From contig NZ_JAJITD010000013.1 in assembly GCF_020880815.1 (NCBI RefSeq), forward strand, positions 62,001 through 126,000: a DNA stretch of 64,000 bases, read 5' to 3'. The translations under genes and the position numbers were made by a program. Below are positions 8,323 to 18,117 of the stretch, piece after piece; position 1 is the stretch's first letter, and the number at the start of each line of letters is the position of its first letter. This DNA is from Paraburkholderia sejongensis (lineage in GTDB: Bacteria; Pseudomonadota; Gammaproteobacteria; Burkholderiales; Burkholderiaceae). A model generated the notes under the pieces. It did no database searches. It worked only from the letters and a program-made list of their open reading frames with translations, and had not been told where the DNA came from.

Positions 8323-10702
8323 TTCGACGATCGGTTAGCGGTTGGGCATCAAAGGCAAAGATTGCGGGACGTCCCGGCACTCGATCGTCCTGCCGTGAAT
8401 ACGGTCGCCGATGCATAGCCGAGCAGCCATCGCTTAAAGGTGCGGCCCGGCCTGAAAGATCGAATTGTCTGTATCCCGCAGGCGTGCTCACGCATTCGAC
8501 GGCTGCGAGGACAGTCTGGGTCGGCGTCTGGATTGCTGCCACAGATGAGCCGCCAACCCGATGGGATGAGGCGTGGGTGGATGTGTCGCATGATTACCGT
8601 ACATCGATCATTCGTTGTCGCCGACAGATCATCGGAGTTGATACTCACGCTACGCGCGGGTGTGTCGAGAGCCGCACCGACGTATGTGCTACCGGAAGCA
8701 GAAATACCGCTGTGCCGCATCGAACTGCGGGCGGCGAATATATATAGCGGACGACGAAAAACGTCCCCAGGCGTACCAGACAGCGCAGACCGATACCGGT
8801 CCGCGGATTGGTTGACACCTTGTTGCGCCACTCCCTCCCGTAGGTGGCGCGAAATTACTGTCACAGCCTCTCACTGGCGTGAGGCCAATATTTGCGTTGC
8901 CGCGCGAGCAGGAGGGCCGCCTATGCTGGGTTTCGCCACGCGGAGTCGGGATATTGACGCACCCGCGTCATCTGCCTAACTGAACGAGAAGTCTGCCGTA
9001 AGCGAGTCCGACCAATAGGCCCACGCAACGGGGGACTGTTTGCGCTTATCCCCACTGATTGCACAGGCGCCGGATCTTTCGCCCATCATTGCGCGCACTC
9101 GCGCTCGAAGCGGTGCGAACTTTTTTGGGCCGCCAATGGCGAATGCATCGCGATGGAACCGGGCAGGACGTTTATCTCCGAGCCGCTTCAAATCTCAAAT
9201 CAGAAACCTGTTGCGCGCTGGCGTTTTTGGAGGTCCGGCCCGCCGGACAATGTAGGGAACAACGCGACTTGGTACCTGCTGGTCACCCCTCGGCGACCTC
9301 GATCAACTTTCCTCAGTTGGATCGATGAGCCGAAAATCACGAGCAGTGAGCTGAGAACGGTCAGCCGGACAACGACAAACTCAAAGCCGGGCTCGACCGG
9401 AGCAATGAGTCCGGCCTTCGTGGGTTTGCACGAGCGAGCGCGATGGCAGCAAGCTCTGCTGTCCGCGCAGAAGCGCCGCGCCTAAATCTTGTTCTCGATC
9501 AGATTCTCAGAGCCCCGCTGTGACGAGAGCTGCCGCAGGGCCTTCATCGATCGTGAGCGTCCGAAGCGATTTAGCGCTGGTCGGCAACGCCTTCCCACAG
9601 AGTTGGGAAGAAGCATCACCATGCTGCACGGCCCCGAAACCGGCGCGGTGACAACGCAATAACCGCGCCGAATTGAACTAGATTGAGGCCCGTGTTTGAT
9701 CAAGGCGATCGCGAGAAGGCCTCAGGATCCAGCGAGTTTCGGTGACAAGGCACCCACTTCCACCGCGGTTGGTGCAGTTAGGAATATCTACCCTCGCTAG
9801 GTAACCGCTCCGCCGTCCCGCCAGCGATGACTGATCCAATGCGGCCCGCGCGTTCCACGGCTGCCGTTCATCAACGCCTGACCAATGGCCGATCCTCTTG
9901 AAAGGTCAGCCAGCGTCGCGCGACTGGCGGGGTTAAAGATCGGGGATAGTTTGGGACGCGTACTGGCGGCCGTCTTGAGCAGCGGCGCCGCTCCCTCCAG
10001 GAGCATGTCCGTGTCTCGGCGCGCGTGTTATCCGGTCGCGCAGCCGCTTCTCTTCAACAAAGCAGTCGCAGCCGCCGCGCTACACCGCAACCATCGCGAC
10101 ATCATTTGGGGCGAACCGCAAGCCGATATCGAAAAGAAAGGAGAGAGTGTAGGCGAGGTGTGGGTCTTGAGCATCTGTCGCGAATGGTCGTCCGCAACTC
10201 ACCCCTGCAAGCCATCGCGCTGACCGTCGCGCGAAAAAACGCCACGCGTACTCATCGGCTCAGCGTGACAAGTCCCACATATCGACGACCGGAGAAGGTG
10301 AGGATCGATCACAGCGGATGTCAGCCGATAAACGGGGACATAACAAAACCTTAGCTGCCATCCTTATAGAAAACAAATTACCTCGCTACTTCCCGCTCCA
10401 GCGCAATAACGCTCTACCCCAAAGCGAATCTGCCTATTTTTTCGCCGTGAAACATCAAAGCACATCAGCATTCGGTCGTAACCCAATGTTTCTAAACAAA
10501 ATTTAAAAAATTTATAGCCAATGTTCCACGAAAAAGGGCGGTATCTACCCAAAAATCGGGCTCACTCGCACAACCTCGAGTCTTAAACGCATCCGCCCGC
10601 ACACAGCTACGCAACACGTAGCATTCAATACGTAATTTGTAGCAAATAAATTAACGCGCCCGAACACGGGTTTCCAAGACATTTCCACGCCCATCCGCGC
10701 AT
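8323..10702. other. Gene desert downstream of the parS-like cluster
   Basis: About 2.4 kb with no ORF I can assign. Frames are short, overlap on both strands, lack convincing ribosome sites, and their translations show no family motif. The DNA is visibly less GC-rich than the coding parts, especially 10.35-10.70 kb, which has several A/T runs. I see no complete insertion sequence, tRNA or CRISPR. It may be decayed sequence, centromere-flanking DNA or unrecognised RNA genes. Confidence 0.55.
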
Positions 10703-12817
10703 TTATGTCCCAACCCCCGCTTCCCCGCAAACCTCACCCCGCAGATCGACCTGCTCGATGTCCTCGTGCAGGATCCGCCGGATTTCGAGAATCGCCTGCG
10801 GCGTTTCCTGCACGCTATGCCCGGCCACGATCACTTTCTCTGAAAGCGCGCCCGCGAGGTGCGCGCTGTGGAAAGGCACCACCCCGTCGTTGGAATCGTC
10901 GAGCGGGCCGTTCTCGCGGCGTCGCGCGATGATCGAGTGAAAGCACACTTGCGGACTGATCGGCAGTTGCGAGGTCGCCCGGATCATCGGGTCGCTCTCG
11001 CGCAATTGCTCGATGCTGTTCGGCACGTGCAGTGTCGTGCCCTGCGAATCGATGTCGGTCGCGGTCTGCAGCACGTCTTCGATTTCATTGAGCAGCGCGA
11101 GCGGCAAGCGCACAAGGTTCGCGGCCCAACGCGACAAACGGTTGCTCGCGAACGGCGTGCCTCGATGCGGCGCGGCGATGAAGATCGCGCGTTCGACCTG
11201 CGGCATCGGCGTAAAGCTCAGCAGCCGATTGAGCCGCTCTTCATCGCGATCGACGTCCGCCCCTTCAGGCACGTACGCGTCCTTGAATGCACTCCACAGT
11301 TCGTCGCCGGAACTCGACACCAGCAGTCGCGCCAACACCCCGCCCATGCTATGCCCGATCAGCACCATCCCATGCGACGCGGGTGCCGAGCCATACGGAT
11401 CGAAGTGCGCGAGCGTCTGTTGCGCGGCGCGCCGGATGCGCGCGAGGTTGACCAGAATCGGCACGTTGGTCGGGTAGTAGACCTGCCACACCTGAAAATG
11501 CTGGCGCAATAGTTCGTCGCCCTGAATTTCGTTGGCGACGTTGACCCATGCCTCCGGACTGCTCGCGAGACCATGCAGCATCAGGATGATCCGGCGATTC
11601 GGATCGTACGGCTGCATCATATAGATGCGCGGACTATCGATCCCCCGCGCGCGTCCGAACAACGTGCGCAGCGACTGACCGGCAAAGCCCGAGCGGGCGA
11701 GCCAGATACCGTAGCCCGCGCTGAAGTTCGCCGCGAGCGGCACAGTCTGGCCATGCCGTTGCACGCTCTCTTCGCGATACGGATCGTAGACCGACAACAC
11801 GACGTCGTGCGACGCGAGCACCTGTTCGAGCGAATCTTCGCTGAAGCCGATCAGCGCGGTCACGTTGGGCGACGGCATTTCGCTGAAAAACTGCGTCACC
11901 CGCGCGGGCCGCTTCGGCCGCGCACCGCCGCGCGGCGACATGCCGGCCGCGGCCTGCGCATCTGTGCTGCCGCGCATATTGCCGCCGGCGTCGGCGTCAG
12001 TACCGGCTGCGGCGTCGGCACGGATCTCGCTGCGCTGCGCGTCCGCCGCATTGCCATCGACTTCGCCAGGCTGTTCGGGCGGCGCCACGTTCATGACAGC
12101 GACGAGTTCCGCGCCAAGGCCATCGCGCCGGTAGATGCTGCGGATTCCCGCGAACGACAGGCGCGATGCGGGGATCACCTCACGCGGTTCGCGCACGCCT
12201 TCCGGCAAACGCACCCGGCTCAGATCGATATGGATGCTCCAGCCCGCGATCAGCTGCGTGCCCGGCTCGTCGCTGCCGGCGTCGGTATGCAGCGCGCCGT
12301 GCACGAACAGCGCCCGGGCGAGTTCCTGCGCCGCATAGTTATAGTAGTCGCGCACCTGGGTTTGCCGATCCTCGAACGCGCGCTCGCCGGCGGTGCGTTG
12401 ACCGAGGAACAGGAACGCATAGGAAAATCGCACGGCTCTGAGCCACAGATCGAATTGCGCGTCGCTCCATTCGGTCGCATTGGCCGGTGTGTTGTTAATG
12501 GCCATTTGCAGCGACAACTCGGCGAGGCTCGCGAGCCGGCGATCGGTGTTGATCGCGCCGAGGCTCGAAATGGTATGGATGCAGTCGAGCGGCGCGCGCT
12601 GACAGGTGTTCTCGTCGAGTGCGGCCACGTGCAGCGTGTCGCGCGTCGCCGCGCTGAGCCGGCCGGTGGACAGAATATCGCCGCGCCGCATTGCGATGTA
12701 CTGCTCGGGGCCGAGCGAGCTGACGGTCACCATCGCGCAGCCGGATAGCATACTGAGCGCGACCAGCGCGAGCGTCAGACCGCGAGGAATCGATAGCCGG
12801 CACGCGCGCGTCATCAT
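10703..12817 (-). CDS. Lipoprotein with C-terminal alpha/beta-hydrolase domain
   Basis: Predicted outer-membrane or periplasmic lipoprotein esterase/lipase of about 704 residues. The N-terminus is a lipoprotein signal ending in the lipobox LSGC (Cys 27 from the ATG at 12817; an in-frame ATG at 12862 only adds residues before the signal). The first ~400 residues are an uncharacterised helical/beta region with an Ala/Gly-rich linker near 270-320. The hydrolase fold follows: oxyanion strand ILMLHGLASS, nucleophile GHSMGG (Ser near 490), AAPHRGTPFA, catalytic Asp in SNDGVVPF and His in AGHSVQ. All three triad positions are present. The substrate is unknown; the HGLASSPEAW-type N-terminal lid resembles PGAP1/lipase-like hydrolases. 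It is monocistronic, with long intergenic regions on both sides. Confidence 0.8.
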   Translation of the reverse strand: MMTRACRLSIPRGLTLALVALSMLSGCAMVTVSSLGPEQYIAMRRGDILSTGRLSAATRDTLHVAALDENTCQRAPLDCIHTISSLGAINTDRRLASLAELSLQMAINNTPANATEWSDAQFDLWLRAVRFSYAFLFLGQRTAGERAFEDRQTQVRDYYNYAAQELARALFVHGALHTDAGSDEPGTQLIAGWSIHIDLSRVRLPEGVREPREVIPASRLSFAGIRSIYRRDGLGAELVAVMNVAPPEQPGEVDGNAADAQRSEIRADAAAGTDADAGGNMRGSTDAQAAAGMSPRGGARPKRPARVTQFFSEMPSPNVTALIGFSEDSLEQVLASHDVVLSVYDPYREESVQRHGQTVPLAANFSAGYGIWLARSGFAGQSLRTLFGRARGIDSPRIYMMQPYDPNRRIILMLHGLASSPEAWVNVANEIQGDELLRQHFQVWQVYYPTNVPILVNLARIRRAAQQTLAHFDPYGSAPASHGMVLIGHSMGGVLARLLVSSSGDELWSAFKDAYVPEGADVDRDEERLNRLLSFTPMPQVERAIFIAAPHRGTPFASNRLSRWAANLVRLPLALLNEIEDVLQTATDIDSQGTTLHVPNSIEQLRESDPMIRATSQLPISPQVCFHSIIARRRENGPLDDSNDGVVPFHSAHLAGALSEKVIVAGHSVQETPQAILEIRRILHEDIEQVDLRGEVCGEAGVGT

Positions 12818-13954
12818 GCGATGGCCCCGGTCGCGCGACGTATATTCCGGCGCGCAGCGCATGGTTCAGTCTTACGCGCTGCCGTGCAGTCAGTCATCGT
12901 GCTGTGGGCCCTTGTCATCGCTGAATGACCGGAAGAAACCCGCCGATTGCGCGGAGCTTTGCGTGGCCGGCCGACTGTGGCGCGGCTGCGGCCGGCGGCC
13001 GTCGCGCGCCGATTCGACTTATGTGCCGCAACCAGCCGTAGGGGACAAGCGAGTCCAAAGGAATGGCTCGATTCGCCGAGTACTGTACGCGTGGCCAATT
13101 GCTTGCGCAAGGACAGCAAAGGCGGGCGCCGTGGATCGAATGCCGGATGAAAGTTGGCCGAATAGCAATTCAACTGTGTTCGCCATAGACGAAGCGCGAT
13201 TCCTTTAAACATATAGCGATTACCGCATCAAAGCGCTGCTTGGCAAAGCGGAATAGGCACCCCGGTCTTTTCGACGATGGACGTCAGAAAAACATGGAAT
13301 AAATCTTCTTCCGTTGGTTGGCATCCACAGCAATTGACGGCGCGTGCATTGATCGGCCATCATGCCGCTAATGAACTCTGCGAGGGGACGGTGACGTACA
13401 CGTGACACGAGTGCTCCGCTTATTGATGTCGTGGCGATACCGCTTATCGAAGCTTAAGCGGACTGACTGTCGGTTCGGCGCGAGCCAACGGATCGTCCGC
13501 ATGACCGGATGCCTGATAAGCGGAGTCGGAATGCCAATACGCGTATTGCCGTTGCAGTCATTGTCCTTTAACCCAAATAGCTAATCCTCTGAGTCGTTGT
13601 CCGGAGAGCAAGTGGCCTGCCAGTTCGACTGGTTACGCCAACGAACAGGGAATGAATCTGGAACACGAGGAACGAGCATGAAAACACTGCTTCGCGCTGC
13701 GCAAGTGCCAACCGGCAAATCACCGTAACTTCCAATACAGCGTTTGATCGACGGTGCCGGGATGATAAGAGGGCGCAGGCAAGCCTCTGAATCGGAATGG
13801 CTTTGGATGTTGCAGCGAACGCGCTCACGGCGCCGCTGCAACGGAACCCTATGAAGTCCTGAGCAACCTGTTAAGCGGCGCCAGCGCGCAACCGTCAGGT
13901 GCAGTGTGGCCGCGCGTTCGACCCGGGTTGCGCCAGTAGTCAGCCGAGAACGTC
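12818..13954. other. Intergenic region without recognisable genes
   Basis: About 1.1 kb between the divergent hydrolase and the efflux operon. A regulator gene would be expected next to an RND pump, but no frame here gives a helix-turn-helix or any other recognisable protein. The only marked structure is the CCGCTTA inverted-repeat array at 13414-13525. Confidence 0.5.
13414..13525. repeat. Nested inverted repeats of CCGCTTA
   Basis: Outer pair CTCCGCTTAT (13414-13423) and ATAAGCGGAG (13516-13525), perfect over 10 bp. Inner pair CCGCTTA (13440-13446) and TAAGCGG (13455-13461), spaced by 8 bp. Four occurrences of the same heptamer are thus arranged symmetrically in about 110 bp. It could be two operators, a folded RNA or a small palindromic element; nothing in sequence decides. 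Confidence 0.45.
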
Positions 13955-15061
13955 ATGAATGCAAACCGCTTCGCTGCAGCGCCGGTTCCCCGACTGGCCG
14001 GCGCCGCATTGCTCTGTTGTGTAGTTGCGCTGTCCCTGGCCGCGTGCCAACGCCAGACCGAAACGGTGAGCGCCGATACGCGGCCGGCTGTGCAGCTGAC
14101 CCGGCTCGAACCGGCCGATGCCTCTGCGATCCGTATTTTCACCGGCCGCGTCGAGCAGACCAGCATTTCGCCGCTCGCGTTCGAAGTGCCGGGCCGCGTC
14201 GTGCAGATTGCGGTGCTCGAAGGCGCGGCGGTCAAACGCGGTCAGCTGATCGCGCGGATCGATGAGGAACCCTACGCGCTGCAGCTGCAACGCGCGAATG
14301 CGCAGTACCAGCAGCTCGCCGACAACCTGAAGCGTCAGGCGGTATTGCGCAAGGACGGGATTCTGTCGCAGGCCGGCTATGACCAGTTATCGGCAGCCGC
14401 CGACGCCGCGCGCGCGGCCCGCGATCTGGCGAGCCGCGACCTGCGCAACACCCGTCTGGTCGCGCCGTTCGACGGCCGGGTCGCTCGCCGCAACATCGAA
14501 GTCCAGCAGATGGTGCAGGCGGGGGCGCCCGCCTTCAATTTCGAAAACGTCGGCCGCGTCGATATCGGCGTCGATCTACCTCAGAGCCTTGCCGAGCGCC
14601 TGCTGGTCGACAAGACGCTGCGTGCCGAAGCCTGGCTGCCCGAGCGGCCCACCGAGCGCTTTCCGCTGGTGTTCCGCGAACGGACCACGCAGAGCACGCC
14701 GACTTCCGGCGGCTATCGACTGGTGTTCTCGGTGCAGGGCCAGCAAAGCGCGTTGCTGTTCCCCGGCATGGCATTGCGCGTGCAGATTTCCGATACCGCG
14801 CGGCAGGTCGCGCAGCGCGACAACAGTTACTACGCGATTCCGATCGCGGCGCTGTCGATCGGCGCCGACGGTCAGCGCAGTCTGTGGCGCTACGATGCCG
14901 CGTCCGGTCGCGTGCACGCGGTGCCGGTCAACGTGCGCGAAATCCGCAATGACGACGCGGTCGTCAGCGGCGCGGTGGCGGAGGGCGACCGCGTGGTGGC
15001 AGGCGGCTCGCAGTTCATGAAAGAGGGAATGGCAGTCCGTCCGATGGATGCACCTCAATGA
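13955..15061 (+). CDS. RND efflux periplasmic adaptor (membrane fusion lipoprotein)
   Basis: Periplasmic adaptor linking the RND pump to the outer-membrane channel. Of 368 residues, the N-terminus has a signal and lipobox (SLAAC, lipidated Cys near residue 32). Then come a beta-barrel/lipoyl half-motif (GRVVQIAVLEGAAVKRGQLIARID), an alpha-hairpin with Gln/Ala-rich heptads, the second lipoyl half (LVAPFDGRVARRNIEVQQMV) and a beta-barrel region. The stop overlaps the next start (ATGA at 15058-15061), so the adaptor and pump are translationally coupled. It is the first gene of a three-gene operon. Drug or solvent export is the usual role; the substrate is not predictable. Confidence 0.9.
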   Translation: MNANRFAAAPVPRLAGAALLCCVVALSLAACQRQTETVSADTRPAVQLTRLEPADASAIRIFTGRVEQTSISPLAFEVPGRVVQIAVLEGAAVKRGQLIARIDEEPYALQLQRANAQYQQLADNLKRQAVLRKDGILSQAGYDQLSAAADAARAARDLASRDLRNTRLVAPFDGRVARRNIEVQQMVQAGAPAFNFENVGRVDIGVDLPQSLAERLLVDKTLRAEAWLPERPTERFPLVFRERTTQSTPTSGGYRLVFSVQGQQSALLFPGMALRVQISDTARQVAQRDNSYYAIPIAALSIGADGQRSLWRYDAASGRVHAVPVNVREIRNDDAVVSGAVAEGDRVVAGGSQFMKEGMAVRPMDAPQ

Positions 15062-18000
15062 ACCTCGCCCGCCCTCTTATCGAAAAGCCGCTGATCGCGT
15101 GGGTGCTGACGCTGATCTCGCTGTTGGGCGGCATCTTCGCGTACCTCAACATCGGCCGGCTCGAAGACCCGAAGTTCACGATCAAGACCGCGGTCGTCGT
15201 CACGCTCTATCCGGGCGCGAGCGCGCACGAGGTCGAGCAGGAAGTGACGGACCGGATCGAAAGCGCGATTCAACAGATGCCGCAGGTCGAAAAACTGAAT
15301 TCGCGTTCGACGCCGGGGTACTCGGAAGTGCGCGTGCAGATCCGCGATCAGTACACGTCGGCACAACTGCCGCAAGTGTGGGACGAGTTGCGCAAGACGG
15401 TATCGGATGCGCAGATCCGCTTGCCGCCGGGCGCGGGCCCGACACTCGTGCTCGACCGTTTCGGCGACGTCTACGGGATGTTCTATGCGCTGACCGGCGA
15501 GGGCTATACGCAGGCGCAGCTGTATGAATATGCGCGCGAACTGCGCCGCCAGTTGCTGACGCTCGACGACGTGTCGGACATCGTGATCGCCGGCAACCAG
15601 CAGGAGCAGATCTCGGTCGACGTCGACCAGTCGCAACTGATCGCCAACAATCTGTCCACCGACGATCTCGCGCAGACGCTGTTCCTGCAAAACGAGGTAC
15701 GTCCCGCGGGCCGCGAACGCGTCGGCGATCTGTCGTTGCGGATCGCGCCGACCGGCTCACTCGATTCGTTACAGGCGATCCGCTCGCTGCCGGTCGGCAA
15801 TGCAGGCGGACCGCTGCTGCTCGGCGACATCGGGCGCGTGAGCCACGGCTACGCGACGATTCCGAATCAGGTGATTCACTACAATGGTCAGCCGGCGGTC
15901 ACGATCGGCATTAGCGCGAGACCGCGCGTGAACGTGGTGCGAGTCGGCGCGGACATCAAGGCGAAACTCGCCGAACTGGAACGCGATCGCCCGATCGGTA
16001 TGAAGCTTCATTCGCTCTACGATCAGCCGCAGGTCGTCGACGAGAGCGTGCGAGGGTTCATTTTCGACGTGTTCCTGTCGGTGGCGATCGTCGGTGTCGC
16101 GCTGGGCATCGCGCTCGGCTGGCGCGCGGGCGTCGTGCTCGGCGTCGAGCTGTTCCTGTCGATCCTCGGTACGCTGCTGATCATGTACGCGGCGGGCATC
16201 GAGTTGCAGCGCATCTCGCTCGGCGCGCTGATCATCGTGATGGGGATGCTGACCGACAACAGCATCGTGGTGGTCGAGGGCATGCTCGTGAAGGTCCAGC
16301 GCGGCATGTCGCATCTGCAGGCGGCGACCGAAATTCTCAAGCAGAGCCAATGGTTGCTGCTCGCGTCGACCATCGTCGGGATTCTGGCTTTCTCGGGCAT
16401 CGGCCTGTCGCCGGATTCGGTCGGCGAGTTCTGCGCGTCGCTGTTCGCCGTGGCTGCCATTTCGCTGCTATTTAGCTGGGTGATCGCGATCGCGCTGACG
16501 CCGCTGTTCGGCACGTATCTGTTCAAACCCGCGGACATCATCGATGAAGACCCGTTCAAGTCGAAACTGTACAAGCGCTATGGCGAGCTGTTGTCATGGG
16601 TCACCCGCCGGCGCGTAATCGTGGTGATCGGCCTCGTCGCGATGACGGTGCTTGCCGGCTGGGCGTTCCGTTTCGTCGAACAGAGCTTCTTCCCCGCGTC
16701 GACCACGCCGATCTTTTATGTCGATATGCGCCTGCCACGCGGCGCCGATATTCGCGCGGTCGTCGAAAGGAGCCGCGAAGTCGAGAAGGTGCTGCTCAAG
16801 CATGAGGACGTCGTCAATGTGCAGACCTATATCGGCTCGGGCGCGACGCGTTTCTTCCTCGTCTACGATCCGGAGACGCGCGATCCGTCGTATGCGCAGT
16901 TCATCGTCGGCGCGAAGGATCAGAGTCTGATCGATCACATGCTGCCCGAAATCGAAGCGGATCTGAAAAAGCGCTTCCCCGAACAGCACTGGACCGTCAC
17001 GCGGCCGAACTTCGGTCCTGGCGGTGGCGCGGCCATTCAGGCGCGTTTCTCCGGACCCGATCCGGCGGAGCTGCGCCGCCTGTCGCAGGAAGCGCAGAAG
17101 GTGCTGACGGCCGACGGCCGCATCATCGCGATTCGCGACGACTGGGAGAATCCGATCAGCATCGTGCGGCCGCAATTCGACGAATCGCGCGCGCGTTCGC
17201 TGGGCGTCACGCGCCGGCAGGTCACCGACACGATGGCTTATGCGACCGAAGGCCTGCGCGCCGGTATCTATCGCGAGGGCGATCAGCTGCTGCCGATCGT
17301 ACTCCGCTCGCCCGACTATACGCGCGGCGTGGCCGGTCTTCAGGACCTCCAGGTATTCAGCGCGGGGCTGCGCCGTTACGTGCCGCTCGGCGACGTGGTG
17401 GGCAGCTTCACGGTCGGCACCGAGGAAGGCCAGATCGCGCGCGAGAACCGGATTCGCACGCTGACTGTGTCGGCCAATCCGGTCTATGGCCAGAATAGTG
17501 TCGACGCGTTCAACCGCATCCGTCCTGGCATCGAGAACATCAAACTGCCACCCGGCTACAGCTTCGAATGGGGCGGCGAGCACGAATCGTCGACCCGTGC
17601 GCAGGAGAGCCTGTTCCGGCAGTTGCCGCTCGGTTTCATCGCGATGGCGCTGATCGTGTTGATGATGTTCGGACGCCTGAGGCCGGCGCTCGTCGTGCTG
17701 CTCGTCGTGCCGATGTCGATCTGCGGCGTGACGCTCGGTCTGCTGCTGTTTCGCGGCGCATTCGGCTTCATGGCGCTGCTCGGGCTCCTGAGTTTGTTTG
17801 GGATGCTGATCAAGAACGGCGTCGTGCTCGTCGAAGAGATGGACAGCCAGATCGCCGCGGGCGTGCCGCGCATGCAGGCGGTGACCCAGGGTGCGATGAG
17901 CCGGCTGCGGCCGGTGGTCCTCGGCGGCGGCACGACCGCGCTCGGGATGGCGCCGTTGTTATGGGATCCTTTCTTCAAGGACATGGCGATCACGATCATG

Positions 18001-18117
18001 GCGGGCCTGGCTTTTGCCACCGTGCTGACGTTGGTCGCGGTACCGGCGCTGTACTCGATGCTGTTTTCGATCAGGCAGTCGGAATGGGAGCCGGGCCAAC
18101 ACCCGGAGGAAAAATGA
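15058..18117 (+). CDS. RND efflux inner-membrane transporter (AcrB superfamily)
   Basis: Proton-driven resistance-nodulation-division pump, 1019 residues, with twelve expected membrane helices and two large periplasmic loops. The N-terminal cytoplasmic and TM1 part reads LARPLIEKPLIAWVLTLISLLGG. In TM4 the motif is GMLTDNSIVVVEG: the first acidic residue of the AcrB Asp407-Asp408 pair is kept and the second is Asn, as in one branch of the family that lacks the drug-type AcrB DD signature. The TM10 Lys is kept in LIKNGVVLVEE. It overlaps the adaptor gene by 4 bp and the outer-membrane factor gene by 4 bp (ATGA at 18114-18117), so all three are coupled. The branch and missing local regulator make the substrate uncertain. 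Confidence 0.92.
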   Translation: MNLARPLIEKPLIAWVLTLISLLGGIFAYLNIGRLEDPKFTIKTAVVVTLYPGASAHEVEQEVTDRIESAIQQMPQVEKLNSRSTPGYSEVRVQIRDQYTSAQLPQVWDELRKTVSDAQIRLPPGAGPTLVLDRFGDVYGMFYALTGEGYTQAQLYEYARELRRQLLTLDDVSDIVIAGNQQEQISVDVDQSQLIANNLSTDDLAQTLFLQNEVRPAGRERVGDLSLRIAPTGSLDSLQAIRSLPVGNAGGPLLLGDIGRVSHGYATIPNQVIHYNGQPAVTIGISARPRVNVVRVGADIKAKLAELERDRPIGMKLHSLYDQPQVVDESVRGFIFDVFLSVAIVGVALGIALGWRAGVVLGVELFLSILGTLLIMYAAGIELQRISLGALIIVMGMLTDNSIVVVEGMLVKVQRGMSHLQAATEILKQSQWLLLASTIVGILAFSGIGLSPDSVGEFCASLFAVAAISLLFSWVIAIALTPLFGTYLFKPADIIDEDPFKSKLYKRYGELLSWVTRRRVIVVIGLVAMTVLAGWAFRFVEQSFFPASTTPIFYVDMRLPRGADIRAVVERSREVEKVLLKHEDVVNVQTYIGSGATRFFLVYDPETRDPSYAQFIVGAKDQSLIDHMLPEIEADLKKRFPEQHWTVTRPNFGPGGGAAIQARFSGPDPAELRRLSQEAQKVLTADGRIIAIRDDWENPISIVRPQFDESRARSLGVTRRQVTDTMAYATEGLRAGIYREGDQLLPIVLRSPDYTRGVAGLQDLQVFSAGLRRYVPLGDVVGSFTVGTEEGQIARENRIRTLTVSANPVYGQNSVDAFNRIRPGIENIKLPPGYSFEWGGEHESSTRAQESLFRQLPLGFIAMALIVLMMFGRLRPALVVLLVVPMSICGVTLGLLLFRGAFGFMALLGLLSLFGMLIKNGVVLVEEMDSQIAAGVPRMQAVTQGAMSRLRPVVLGGGTTALGMAPLLWDPFFKDMAITIMAGLAFATVLTLVAVPALYSMLFSIRQSEWEPGQHPEEK

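Noticed and set aside
8440..8979. Plus-strand frame of 179 codons in the gene desert
   Set aside because: No ribosome site or family motif, and a comparably long frame overlaps it on the other strand; composition resembles random sequence.
12814..13212. Missing regulator of the efflux operon
   Set aside because: Frames in this interval lack any helix-turn-helix and look like chance Arg/Ala-rich translations.
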